A DNA stretch of 64,000 bases from Porodaedalea pini (Eukaryota; Basidiomycota; Agaricomycetes; Hymenochaetales; Hymenochaetaceae), in the NCBI GenBank assembly GCA_002794775.1, contig NBAY01000124.1, forward strand, positions 1 to 64,000, given 5' to 3'. The notes beneath the pieces were generated by a model. The model had not been told where the DNA came from. It did not search any database and worked only from the letters and a program-made list of their open reading frames with translations. This document shows, piece after piece, positions 23,201 through 35,043 of the stretch. Each line of letters opens with the position of its first letter. The first letter of the stretch is position 1. Position numbers and translations under genes: made by a program.

Positions 23201-25028
23201 GAGAAAAGAAGGTCGTCCAGTGCCTTAGGGGACTCGATTCCAACTAGGGAAAAGGGGAATAATTTGGAGTCACAAAATTCTCCGATAAAAGAGGGTAAGT
23301 CTCGAAAACGGATTGAACGAAGGGGAATCTGTTGGGGGGCATCGAAAATGTTAATATCAAAAGAAAAATGAATGGGAAGGTGGTCTGAGGCAATGTCAAG
23401 AGAAGGGTCTGAAATAGAGGTGCGTTCCAAAAGGGAAGGAGTGAAATCGTCTGAGGCAATAATAAGATCAATGATGGTTTTAGAACCGGATGAGCGGTTG
23501 AAATACGTATGTTGATAAGGTAGGGGAAAGATAAACTCGACAAGCTAAGTCACATCACAGTCACGGACCCTGATTACCCCATTAGGAAGGACCCTGAGGC
23601 CAAAATTGCGAGTACAGATTTTTTTTTTTTGGCGAAGCAAAGGCAAGTTATAAATTGTCTGGAGTATAAGTAAATTAGATGCCTGCTCTATCCAGTTCTT
23701 CCATAATTGTGGTATTCAATGTCCTGTGACCATTATATCTTCTGTTAACCCATTGTGCTTGGATCCTATTCAAACCATGGCAATATGCATCCATGAATTG
23801 AGCTGACCAGTCTGCAAACCTAAGTCATAGAAAAAATCAGAGTTATAGCATGCAAACACAAAATAAAACAGAGAGAGAGACAGAAGGGGCTCACTTTTTA
23901 AAAGGCTCTAAAGGGATAAAGTCAAGACAGAGCTTGATATTCTGCTCCATTTCCTGTTCATTAGATATCCATATACTCACTGAGTCCTTTCTACTGCTTA
24001 GATTCTTTAGCCAGCTGGCCTTCTGCTTTGAGGGGGGTGGCATCAATTGTTTTGCAGGTGGTAACTGAGTCAAACAGAGGAAATGCAGCAGATATGTGCA
24101 TTAGTAATATTGTGTAAAATACTATATATAGAAATTATTTGTCATTTGGATATAGCCGAGACCGGCCAAAATCTCCTGTTGAATTTTTCAAGAATCCGTC
24201 AGGTTGTTGCACAATGAAATCTGAGGCCTTTGGCAAAAAAGGGTTTTTTCCTTAAACAGAAAGACCAAAACTTCATATTTTCAAATTTTAAAAACACAGA
24301 TCTCTAGCTAAATGCAATCCCAAGAGTTCTGTGGGGCTTGATTGCAAGTTTGTGTCCAGTTGAAGAAGCAGTTCCCTCAACATTGTGTGTCATCAGATTA
24401 GGCAAGTAAGGTTAGTGCCACCTGCGTCACACCTTGTCGAGTTTATCTTTCCCCTACCTTAAGGGGGGTTGCAAACTGTTAGGTGGTTCTCATTGATCCA
24501 GTCAACAAGAGCTGTTGAGTGCAAAAACCCAGCAGATTGTTCTGGAAAAGACCAGAGCTCCGCATGGCACTTAAAATCCCCAACGAAGATGTTAGAAGGA
24601 AGGTCAAGTAGGGGGAGAGGATTCTTGAATTCAAAGAGAGACGGGGAATTGTAGACGTTCCAAAGTAAAAGGGGGGGTAGGTCGCCATGAAAGATTGAGA
24701 CGACTGTAATATTAGGGGACGCCGAGTTCAGAGAATAGAGGGAGACACGGTGAATGATGCGGGGGTGTATCAGAGTACAACACCTGGGTTTCTCAGAAGA
24801 AGAAGGTCGGAAAGCGATATAGGGAGTGAAGTTGCGCAGATTAAAAATGCGGGAACCAGATGAAGAAAGTTTAGAAGGAACGATTGAATAAATAGTAGGA
24901 ATTTCCTGAAAGCAGATAACATCAGGAGAAGAATGAGTGGAGGAAAAGGCGCGGAGTAAATAGTCAAAGGTAGGGATTGAATTGCAAAGATTAAGAGAAA
25001 AAACTGAAATAGAATCCGTCATATGCAA
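20251..25028 (-). pseudogene. LINE-1 ORF2 (endonuclease-RT-RNase H)
   Basis: Apurinic-type endonuclease from 25028 (ICFQEIP, WNVYNSP, VGDFKCHAELW), interrupted by the 942-bp insert at 23518-24459. It then resumes with SDHLPIHF, the reverse transcriptase (GSPLSPLIS, YMDD intact near 22010), the thumb region, RNase H (FTDGS, EEQEAL, SDSLN, HRGVLGNSKADKLA) and a C-terminal CCHC-like segment. A TGA at 22939-22941 lies between endonuclease and RT. Apart from that TGA and the insert the frame is open to the stop at 20251. Confidence 0.92.
23518..24459 (-). mobile_element. 942-bp TA-flanked TIR element inside LINE-1, with a small two-exon ORF
   Basis: Ends are a ~27-bp inverted repeat beginning AGGTAGGGGAAAGATAAAC, flanked by TA at 23516-23517 and 24460-24461. 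Excising it with one TA restores the LINE-1 endonuclease frame. Inside, the minus strand encodes about 60 residues (24073-23895), an intron (23820-23894), then about 48 residues ending at 23675: FADWSAQFMDAYCHGLN, RYNGHRTL. This resembles C-terminal parts of pogo/Tc1-type fungal proteins, but I cannot see a DDE catalytic core, so it is probably non-autonomous. Confidence 0.85.
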
Positions 25029-27236
25029 CTAAAACGGGGAGTGATAGTTGCGGCGAGCGGGACACTCCGATGACCTTGAGCTGTGATTACCCTGGCAATT
25101 AATGCACAGAGCAAAATGTTCGCATTGTAGGTTGTTAGTCGCTGTGCATGGAGCGCACTTGGCGACGTGGATGGCGGTACGATGCGGTTCGGAGCAGATT
25201 GCGCAACGCGCTACTGATCGGCATTTTGAAGCGGGATGTCCCAGGCGATGGCAATTGTCGCACTGGTTGATAGTTGGTCGAGCTCTCATTTCTTCGAGGC
25301 AGCGTATGACACCGAACATCGGAACAGATCGGTTATTATGGAGGAAGAAATGATCGAAGCAAAGACGCGACTCGTCTTTGAGGACGACTGATACATTGCA
25401 AAAGTCGCGTTGGTTTAGGCGCTCAATTGAGGACATGAAGCGGGGGGGGGAACATGAACTCGTGGCCTTCAAACTGCGGGAGGGCGGATATCTCCTCGAT
25501 GAGGTCCTTCTCTGAATAGATTAGTTTGGTGTCCTTGTCGTAGATGGGAACACCCAGAATAACCATTTTGAACTGTGGTGAGGGCGTGAAAGCTCTAGCA
25601 CCACTGATGTTGATAATACGATTCAATTGGGCGACAAGTGAACTGTGTTGGGCGTCAAAATCGGAACAAATGTTAGTGAATGCAATCAAGAGATTGCTGT
25701 TAGTGGTGTATTCCACGTTGAGAACGACGAGATGTTTGAAAAGAGGATTGCCCTTAAGGCCAGCACGAACGCTGTTTTTAACGGACAAAGTAGATGGACG
25801 AACGGCAAGGTCGCCGGGAAGAGAAAAGAAGATGCAGCGAACATTTCGAACATGGGTGTTGACCGATCTGTTAGACCGGTTAATGGGGACAGTAGAAATT
25901 TCGCCGTCGGGGTGCTGCTCAGTAGCGCGTACCACTTTGGTGAGGGTGGGCTTAGGTTTCTTTTGAGCCGCCTTGGTGTAGGTAACGGTCATGAACCCGT
26001 CCCGATCCGTTCCAACAGCTTCAACAGGAGGGTAGTAAACGTTAGTTTGGGAACCTTGGGGGGCGTTGTGTGCAGAGTGGGCGTAGCCATCTGGTGCAAT
26101 GATGGTGCCTTCGGAAGTCATACGGTAGCCGGAACCTGGGATATGAGTTTTAGCGATGGCAGCAGCATATTCTGATTTTCCGTTTTTTGGGGTCTGGACG
26201 CGCTGTTTAACAACAGGGGCTGGGGGAGGAAATTTGGGATCGTGTACAAAACGAACACCAAGTGGGTTGGATAGGATTCTATTCTGTTTGTTGTTAGTAG
26301 AGACCGAACACGGGACTGGCGGAGCCGAGACATCTGAAAGCTGTTTTTCAATTATATTAGTTTTTTCGGAGATAGAGGAAACGACCGCGGAAAGTTGTTG
26401 GATTGACCGGGACATGGCGTGCATAGTATCCGTGATTTCTTGGTCGCGGATGGTTTGGCTGTTAACATAAATATTTTCAAAGACGTGTTTAAAGGAGGGA
26501 GAATGAATACGGAAAGTGGAATGGAAGGCCTCCAGACTCTCATTGGCTGAGTTAGAGAGGCTGGTTTCGTCATCCAGCGAGTTTGACTTGCTTATCCAGG
26601 ATACCAGATTGGATCCAACATTAGCGAGGATGGACCCGGCGCGAACTGGGTCATCGAACCAGGGTTTGTCAGCTGACCATGTAGGCTGAGAAATGAGCGT
26701 GTTAATTGTGTTGATGGTTTCCTTGGTAAGGTCGGCGAACGAAATGTTGACTTTCTCAGCGATTGCCGGATCGATCATTTCATGTCAACCTGGGGGGCCT
26801 GAATGATGGGTTGGTCCGGGATGTACAGATCATCGTCCATAGCATCGTCGTCAAGTCGGGCAGGGGGTGGGATGGACCTGTGTTCTTCTTCAGAGTTCGA
26901 GCGTTTAAGCGTGTTCTGCGATTCGATATCAGGGGTCGGGGGGAGGTCCCCTTGTTTGCGCAGTTTGGCGGCGTGTTCATCCGCCTCGACATCCGGAGAC
27001 CATTTAGCACGATTCGCTTGTACTGTAGCGCATACGTTGTCATCGTGGTTGTAGGTCTTGTCGCGACCACAAGTGACACATAACTTGGCGGCCCCGCTAA
27101 CGCACGAGCGACTGTGGTAGGGGAGATCCTGTTTACACTCCTCACACTTGGTGGGGTCCTTGGGATTAGCAAGGGAACGAGTAGACTTTGTTTTGTGGAG
27201 AGACGCTTTTGCTCTGGTCAACATCTTGTTGTCCAT
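25029..27236 (-). pseudogene. LINE-1 ORF1 (RNA-binding, zinc knuckle protein)
   Basis: Start at 27236 (MDNKMLTRAKASL). A Cys-rich N-terminal module (CEECKQDLPYHSRSC...CVTCGRD) precedes an acidic linker, a central part and three C-terminal zinc-knuckle-like motifs (CDNCHRLGHPASKC, CAICSEPHRTAIHVAKC, CINCQGNHSSRSSEC). Compared with LINE-2, two frame changes are seen: one at about 26775 where TGA and ATG overlap, and one at a C10 tract near 25440-25449. The second returns the reading to the original phase. ORF1 proteins of this class coat LINE RNA. Confidence 0.85.
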
Positions 27237-27312
27237 AGCAAGTAGGAGACGAGAGATGAGGCTGGATACACTATTTTCCCACGGTCGATGATGATGGTAG
27301 GAAAGAAACGAA

Positions 27313-27651
27313 GTGTTTTGCTTCCGTCGCGCGCATCTCGCGTGCTTGACTTTGAGCTCTTGACGTCCAATGTCCATCGCACAATGACCCTCTTAACCAC
27401 TATCTCTCACTCCTGCAGAGTCGAGAGTTCCAGGAGACCTTCCAGTACTACATCAGGCAGCCGAACTCGAGCCGGGAGAGCATCGCTGCGTGCTGCCCTC
27501 GACAGCCAGCAAGATTCCAAAGCACAAGAGTAGCTGTTTGTCAAGTGAGATGTTACGAGGCACCGGCCGCCCAAGTTTGGGGAGGCAGATCACAAAACGC
27601 AGTAACGGCTACTCCCATATACTCGTCTCGGGTGCGATGATAAAGAGGTTA
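27313..27651. other. Host promoter-like segment, copy A, distal part
   Basis: Resumes the duplicated host sequence after LINE-1: CCGTCGCGCGCATCT and CATCGCACAA match 63113-63160. Similarity stops near 27415, before the start codon of the paralogous gene at 63204, so no gene can be assigned downstream. Confidence 0.6.
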
Positions 27652-27737
27652 CAGTCGTTATTGTCATAATGCATAAATCCAATAATGCATAGCGTATGGT
27701 CTTGTTTCGAGCATATGCGTTATGACAATAATGACTG
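27652..27737. mobile_element. 86-bp hairpin MITE
   Basis: Two ~22-bp inverted arms (CAGTCGTTATTGTCATAATG and its near-complement; two mismatches, both transitions) flanked by TA on each side. Tc1/mariner-type miniature element; no coding sequence. Confidence 0.8.
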
Positions 27738-28137
27738 TATATGAGGGCCACCGACGATAAGTTCAAGGCATTCGCGGAACTAAAGATTGTACTTGAAAAT
27801 ATTCAACTCTTTCAAAGATATATCTTACCGATTCCAGCTGATTCTACAAACCTTCCATACTTCTGCTCGAGGATACACAATTCCGCATCAGCCCGCCCAT
27901 TGCAGACATATCTCAATTTCACTTCGCAGTATTCCATTAAAAATATTGCTGCATTCTATATCATTCCACTGATTTCTGGTCAGGGGCTTTTTTTTTTGAT
28001 GTTTTACAACTGAACTATACAAACTGAGCTTTCAAGATCCTATGCTGAACTGCCAAATAATAGAACAATAATATGGAAGTTACAATTCACCCCAAAACAC
28101 AAGGAAAAACCCTTTGCGCCAACATATTCACGTCTCT
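27738..28137. other. Intergenic, 3' flank of the NRPS-like gene
   Basis: No gene seen; presumably contains the 3' UTR of the minus-strand gene ending at 28138. Confidence 0.4.
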
Positions 28138-31100
28138 TCAAACAATACCGAGGCGACGCGCATGTTCAAACTCGTCTGGATAAAGTTTCTGACCCGCAGC
28201 CGGAAAGAGGCTCAGCCGTGCGTAGCCGCTACGAACGAGCGGGTCCTCTATAGCCATGAGTTTAAGGATCTTCGAGTTCGGCGGAGTGTGAGCCTTCGCG
28301 ACATCCGCGCGCAGGTACTGCGGGAGCGGAACGACGGGCTTATCAAGCTTCGTGGAAAGTACATATGGGATCGTGTAACTAGACAATACATTTCATCAGT
28401 ATACGCAGCTGCTGTAAGACCAACAAGTGAGCATACCGATCCCCTTCAATCTTCAGCGTGTTGACGCGATGGGTAGTCGCGACAAACTTCCCGCCTGTCA
28501 AATTCATGAGCTGCATACCTGGCAATGGACGGCGACATATCAGCATGCTGTGTTCGCCCCAGGAACATCACGGACGTACCGATGTTACAGACAACGCCGC
28601 CCTTTACCATTGGCACGTCGATCCAATCACCCTTATGGTTCTGAACCTGCAGTCCAGGACGTGATTGAATCAAGCATGTGAGGAACGTGGACGGGTCTCG
28701 GTGCTCGTGCATTCCTTGCGCAAAGCCGCCACGCGCCGCTGCACGAATCTCGGCTGTGACCGGTAGATAGTGCCATATTGCGCTGTTGAACTCAGTCTTC
28801 CTGGGGAAGTACTCGTCGAGTGATGCCTGCGGAATGTCGAGCAGCCGGCAGATGTGCTTATTGAGTGTAAGGTTGAGTGAATGGTAAAGCATGAAAAGCG
28901 TTTCCATCTTCTCGCGGAAGTGCGGAAGGTCGGTTTCGGAGGGCCACTGGTTCGGTCCTGGATAGATCGTCAGCTCGGGCCAGCAGATTTATGAAGCGAG
29001 ACTTTTCTTACCTTCATGCAACCTAAGCCAGAATGGGACCTTGCTCTCGCAGTCGCTAGTAGGCTCTGGGAGGTCCAGTCCAAAGCGGTATGCCTCGGCG
29101 TGAGACTGATAAGTTACTTGATTAGCTACGACATTCACAATTAGATGCACATTTGAATTGGTATACCTTGTGCGGACCCGAGATATTATCGGCGCGGAAG
29201 TAGCCACGCAGGGAGTACGAGTTGGCCGTCCCTAGAGCGTCTTTCCATTCCTGCGGCTTGTGGAACAGTCGATCAGCAAGCTCGAATATCTCCTTCTGAA
29301 AATCGTCTTCGAAGCCGGGAACATTGACGAACACACCGAACCCGACGTCCTCTAGTGCAAATCGGAGTTGCTCAAAATACGTCGTCGGGTCGCTTCCAGC
29401 CAAAGAAAAGTCGATTGTGGGAACCTCATCGAAATCGAGTTGCTGCTTGAAGATGGACAAAGAATGGGGGAACGGCATTGAAGGCATTGAAGGCCGTATC
29501 GCACGCTTCATCGCCGCTACCAGTTTCTCTGCAAAAGACTCAACATTCTCGCTGGCGAGCATCGTGTAGTGCTCTCCATCCACGTCAACAAACTCGCATC
29601 TGTTCCCGCTGAAGCCTTTCCACGCTGAAAGGTGATTGCTTTTGTATTGCTGTCGATTACCCATTGATGGTAAAGGAATAGCGCAGAAAACAGTCGTGAG
29701 AGCACCGCGCACAGCACCAGACGGCTCGTAGCTCCGACCAAGGCAGCTCATATCGTAAGCGACGCGCGTCCATCCGCGCAAGTCATCTGAACTCATCTGA
29801 AGCTCCTGGAGACGCGATTGATCAGATCGCTCAAAAAGCCAATCGATGACCGAGGTCGCACACTCGGGTTCAGCGTCCGATGAAACCGTCGCGGGGAATG
29901 AGTCGTAGAGGCCGCCCTTCACAGACTTGAATGCGACGGACGGAATCAGGGAAAGAAACATAAATATGTTGGTAAGCACTTCGACCCAGATCAGCTCCTT
30001 CATGCGGAATTGAATATGAGGTGGTAGGTTGAGAATGCCGAGCCATGCAACGTGCTTTCCCTGAGCTTCCAGCTTCTTCCCAATTTCGAATGCGATGGCT
30101 CCTCCAAAACTGTACCCAGCGATGAAGTACGGCCCATCAGGACAGCACGACTGGATTGCAGTGGTATACATGTCCACGATCTCGTCGAATGATCCGAAGG
30201 TTGTTTCTCCTACGTCAAATCCCCGCGCACGTAAAGCAAATACTGGGCGATCATCCGCAAGAACGCGTGCAAGGCTGATGAAGACGAGTACCTCTCCAAC
30301 TCCCGGATGAACCAAGAACAAAGGTGGCATAGAACCGCGAGGCTTAAGACAAACGAGAGGATTGTAGCTTGGGTTACGAGTGAAGAGTGAGGCGTCATTC
30401 GTTGCGGTAATCTCGCTCAAATAATCACTGAGCTGTCCGATTTCCGGTCGTCGAAGCATTTCGATCGTCGGCAGGTCACGAATGCCGAGACGCTCTTGAA
30501 GGGTATGCTTCAAGCGCATGAGATGCATAGATGAAGCGCCGACGTCGAACAAAGTTTGGGAACGCTGCAGGGATGAGACTTCCAGATTAAAGATCGATGC
30601 AATCGTCTCGAAAACGGCGTCTTCAATGGCATTCCTGGAGGAACTTGGCGAATATGGTGAAGGGGTGACGACCGACTGCAACCTCGCTTCCAAAGAGGCA
30701 TGCGCCCCCTGAAGATACAGTGTAATGAGCGCAGTCCGCGAGACTTTTCCGAGTGCGGTCTTGGAGAAGAATTGTCGAGGAAGTGGGAGAACAATGTGAG
30801 GTGCTTGTGAACAGAAGACAATGCATGCATTCCTAATTGCGCGATTCGCCTGCGAGATGGAAAAGAGATCCTCAGTACTGAGTTCGTCCTCCACGCGAAT
30901 GGCATGCTGATAGAAAACTGCAAACGACTCCGTGTCGGAACCGGGTAGGCGCATCGGGCAGACATATACGAATGACCTCATGACGCCCTCGATCGCGCCG
31001 TCCTCGATGAAATGTTCGACGTCCACGCTCGGGTGCTTAACGCCATTGATATTGATGAAGTCCTTGTCACGTCCCATGAGATGCAGGTTCCCGTCCTGGT

Positions 31101-32532
31101 CTAGTTGAGCATTGTCACCAGTGATGAACCAGCCATCGGAGCTGAAAGGCTCAGCTGTCGCATCGATGTTGTTGTAGTATTCGCGAAAAACAGTCGGACC
31201 CTTCAGCTGGAGCTGGCCAGTTTCGCAAGCAGGGCATACTGCCCCAGTCGAAGGTGCAATGATGCGCACAGACGTCCCGTCGCAGCATTTTCCCAGTGAC
31301 AAATACCTCTCAGAGCTTGTCCGGGGATCGCGCACAATAGGTCGAGTATCGTAGATGCATCCGGCCTGCATGTCGCAGAATAATAAATAAGTGCTTAACA
31401 TTGAGGAACAAAGGGGCGGAGGAACCACTTACTCCTGTTTCACTCATACCAAATCCTGCCCGCAGTGAGTTTCGTGGGGCGCCGTATCGCTCAATGATAT
31501 TTGAAAATTCGACGGCGATTTTGACAGGGACAGCCTCTCCGCCCGAAATGAAAGCCTGCATGGAGGTCAGATCGAGTGATCCCTCGGGAAACGGTGTACC
31601 GGTCATATCACGGCATATCTGAGCAAGGAGGAAGTTCGGACTGAAAGTATACGTTATGCGTAGTTTGCTGCACCAATCAAGGAGATTGCGTGGTCGATGG
31701 ATGATAGCGGAAGGAGCAACATGGTATTGACTGTCACGTATAAGTCAGAAAACAAGCGCAGAAACTTTTCAATCTTCGTACCTCGCATTCGCTTCCAGAG
31801 CTTGAAGATGCGCTTCGGAAACGCATGCTACGTGATCAAAAGCGATCCAGTTGAGAAAGCGCGAGCTCGAAGTTGTATTGTGGTGTTTTATCTTGCCGCG
31901 GACACTCGACAAAAGGTTCGAATGGCGAAGAGCAACTGCCTTCGAGTTTCCAGTCGATCCCGACGTCAGCATAAGACAGACAATGTCGTTATGACTTGGG
32001 CGGCGTGCAGGAAAAACCAATGCTTGAGACACGTCATTGGCGTCTAGAGCTTCAAGCTCAGTCATCGATAGAGCCTTGATGCCGGGAGCAAGAGCTTTAA
32101 TTTCCTTAATCGCTTGCTCATGAGCTATGAGGGTTGGAAGATGAAAAAGTTTCTGCAGATGTTCGAAAAAGAGAATCTGGCGAGACGAGTCTGGATGAAG
32201 TGGAGGGATAGGGCAGACGGGAATGCCAGCTATTTTGTGCTGAGTTAGAAATTCGAAATTCATGAGCTGAGACGATGCATACCAAGGCAGCAAGCCCAGA
32301 AGATACGAATGTGGCTCTCATGGTCAGAGAAGCTTGTAATCACTATATCTGTGTCCGACCTCAGTCCTGAGGCCAAAAGACGCTGAGAGGTCCTCGCTGC
32401 GTCGGCAAACAAGTCAGAGTAAGACACAGACTTCACGACCCTTCCTTCAGAGTCCAAATAGCCAATACCGGCTGAAGTTTCATGGACACGGGCGAAAAGC
32501 AGTTCAGAGAGTGTCGAAGCGAAGTTTGCCAT
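28138..32532 (-). CDS. NRPS-like A-T-TE enzyme fused to a 2OG-Fe(II) dioxygenase
   Basis: Eight exons (28138-28378, 28437-28518, 28580-28957, 29012-29105, 29167-31365, 31433-31730, 31782-32229, 32283-32532), 3990 nt, 1329 residues, no stop. Adenylation domain: LTSGSTGNSK (~170), GFGMSETG (~325), GRDKDF and a C-terminal GKVSR lysine. Thiolation domain: FDVGASSMHLM (~605), the Ser being the phosphopantetheine site. Thioesterase: GYSFGG nucleophile elbow (~748) and GEHYTM His (~927). From ~980 an isopenicillin-N-synthase-like dioxygenase: VPTIDF start, HRD iron ligands (~1180), distal His in TTHRV (~1237) and RYT, the 2OG-binding Arg motif. No condensation domain, as in atromentin- and quinone-type synthetases, which release dimerised aryl 2-oxo acids. 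The fusion suggests the product is oxidised on the same polypeptide. TE and dioxygenase share one uninterrupted exon, so the fusion is not an annotation artefact. Substrate unknown. Confidence 0.9.
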
Positions 32533-32931
32533 TGCTTAGCAGCGTACGGCCTCGAGGAGGGTGGAATCCGGGGATATACTCGGTGACGTGCGGATTGCAT
32601 TTCCTAGACATTCAGATAACGCAAACTTTAAAAAAGTCCAATGCACTCTATTACCCCATATCAATCGTGGAGTTTTGCATCTATAGATTGATGGGATGGA
32701 AGTTAGGCAGAACTTGTACCTTGCAGCGGCCGACTTACGGGAGTATAGAATCAAATTTGAAGCCATCGGATCTTTGATACTATGATAAAACGCGGGGAGA
32801 ACAATATTCCGCTGTCTCTGGATCAGAAATATTGTTCCCATCGTTGTCCTTCCACACCTTCCCACTCGCCGTCGACCCTTCCTCCCCTTGACAGTGTATA
32901 GGTCCACAGACGTAGCGGGGATATAGCTCCC

Positions 32932-33572
32932 TCATTCGCGGAGAGTGAGCGCTATTGCTGAAAGGTCATCGTGGATAGGTCGGCCTGGCGCCGACGACGC
33001 GTGATAAGGTTCCTCGGACGCCATTGCGGGTTTTTGGTCCTTCTTGAGGCAACACTCCCCACGGAAGAGGATAGTTGCGTTCTCCAGCCACTCAGTGCAG
33101 TCCTCACTGTGTAGCGTTAGTTGCCAATTGGTACCTGTGGGCTGGAGGCCAGTCGTACGAACCATGCATACATACACGGTTACTCAACAACTCTAGTGGT
33201 ACGAGTTTGCGAGCGCTCTGTTTCAAATAAATCTCAGCTGACACTCTCATTGCATCCTCAGTAACGTACGGCCGGTGTTTCACGGTGCTAGAGTAAGTCT
33301 GTGGCAAAGGCAGCACAGATGATAATGGCGAAAGGCAAGCGAGGTGCACGACACGTCGAGGGCGTTTGAGGCCGTGCCCTAAGTCCGCATCTGAATGGAA
33401 TGGATATTGTTCAGATTAGCGAATCTTGGCCTCGTATAGGTGCAAGAACAAACCTACGATGCTTCAGCTTTCTGGCTAAGTCATTTACAAGTCTACACCA
33501 TTTTCCTCGGTACTGTTGTTCGAAGTTGTAGTTTGGACTTCGCAGCGACGCGGCGGTTGTGATGATGCGCAC
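32932..33572 (-). pseudogene. Small uncharacterised gene, 5' end cut by LINE-2
   Basis: Three exons (33458-33572, 33178-33390, 32932-33134) joined by GT-AG introns of 67 and 43 bp; the longer has a GCTAATC branch site. All phases agree and the frame ends in TGA at 32932. No family recognised: a basic N-terminal part, then a Thr/Glu-rich part ending ALTLRE. The frame stays open to the LINE-2 insertion. The proximal target copy reads GTG CGC ATC AT and the distal copy (48833-48843, minus strand) reads ATG TGC ATC AT in the same phase. LINE-2 may therefore have landed on the start codon (176-residue product). Lies ~400 bp upstream of the NRPS-like start, same strand. Moderate confidence that it is a gene. 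Confidence 0.5.
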
Positions 33573-35043
33573 TTAACCTCTTACCACCGTGGGAAAGACC
33601 TTAACAGTGTAATTCTTCTTGTCTCTACCGATGGCCCCGCCCCCCAACGCGAAGCCAGCGAGTCTCCATAAAACCAAATCGCTTAGGTCCTTAGGCAGCA
33701 TTAAGGACCCGACGAAATGCGACGAGTGTAAATACGAACTTCCTTACCACAGTCGCTCGTGTGTCTCTGGCGCGGCGAAACTCTGCACGCAATGCGGACG
33801 CGACTCAACATACAACCATATCCAAGCCGTATGCGACCTGTCGGCGAGTAACATCGCCAAATGGTCACCCGACACTGCAGCGGACCAGCACGCCGCTGCC
33901 CTTCGTAAACAGGGAGATCTCCCTCCTACCCCCGACATCCCATCTCAACCTAGTCTCAAACGATCTCCGTCTGAGGACGAGCACCAAGGACGCAACGCCC
34001 CAGTTAACCCCGCTACGATCGGTCACATCCCGGACGACAAGGATGATATGGACGCCGACAACGACATGTATATCGACAACCAACCCCCCCAAGTCGACAA
34101 CGATCCCATCGATAACGAGGATGAAGATCCGGCCATCTCCGAAGAAGTAAACAGGAAATCTCGTGAGCTGGCTGAAAAGTCGGTCCGCGATCTCCGCACC
34201 CTCATCAATCAGGACACCTGGACGTCGGAAACGCCCTTTTATGATGACCCCGCTATGATGGGCCGTTACATGGCCAACATAGCCTCTTCTCTTTGTTTTT
34301 GGATTAACCGTTCTAATATGTTCGACGAGGAGACTGCCCACGAAAACTATGCTAACAACTCTCTCAATTCATTTCAGATGACCTTCAAGATTCATGCCCC
34401 TTATTGTAAAAATGTTTTTGACAATATTCATTGTAGTCCTCAGGACATACGTGATGAGCACATTTCTGATGAACTCATAACTATGTCCCGTTCTATCTCT
34501 TCACTCGTATCTATGGTATCGTCCTTGACAGAGAAAACTAACAAACTTGAAAAACAGGCACAAAACACCTCTAAACCCAAAGTATCCCCTTCGTCTAACG
34601 CCCCCACAGACCAGAAATATTTACCGGAACTGCTCGGCGCCCGTTTTACCCACGACCCACGTTTCCCCCCACCCCCCCCCCCCTGTAGTTAAACAATGCG
34701 TGCCCGCCCCAAAAGGCGGACACACCGATTACGCTGCAGCCATGGCCAAAACCCGTATCCCAGGTTCCGGCTACCAAATGGACACTCAAGGAACTATTCA
34801 TGCACCGGATGGTTACATGCACTCCGAACACAATGCTCCACGCCCAGGTCTATCCACCACCATATACACACCACCCATCCAGTCAGTTGGTACGGACAAG
34901 GACGGATACACAACCGTTACTTATGCTAAGGCCGCTCAGAAAAAGCCTAAGCAGATTCCCACCAAAGTTACGAATATCACTACGGACCACCCTGAAGGGG
35001 AGGTCACCATTAAGCCCATGAACTGAGCTAATGGCTCGGTTAA

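Larger units (their letters stand above)
20110..27312 (-). mobile_element. LINE-1: full-length Tad1/I-like non-LTR retrotransposon with RNase H, degenerate
   Basis: 7203 bp on the minus strand, flanked by perfect 11-bp duplications GTGTTTTGCTT (20099-20109 and 27313-27323). The 3' end is TTATACA rather than poly(A); LINE-2 ends the same way. ORF1 carries zinc knuckles; ORF2 has endonuclease, reverse transcriptase and RNase H. A 942-bp TA-flanked element interrupts the endonuclease. The promoter-like paralogue at 63.1 kb shows the empty site. Confidence 0.93.

Noticed and set aside
27288..27533. Possible short plus-strand gene after LINE-1
   Set aside because: The start lies in promoter-like sequence; the paralogue at 63 kb shows the gene start further on and no shared coding frame.
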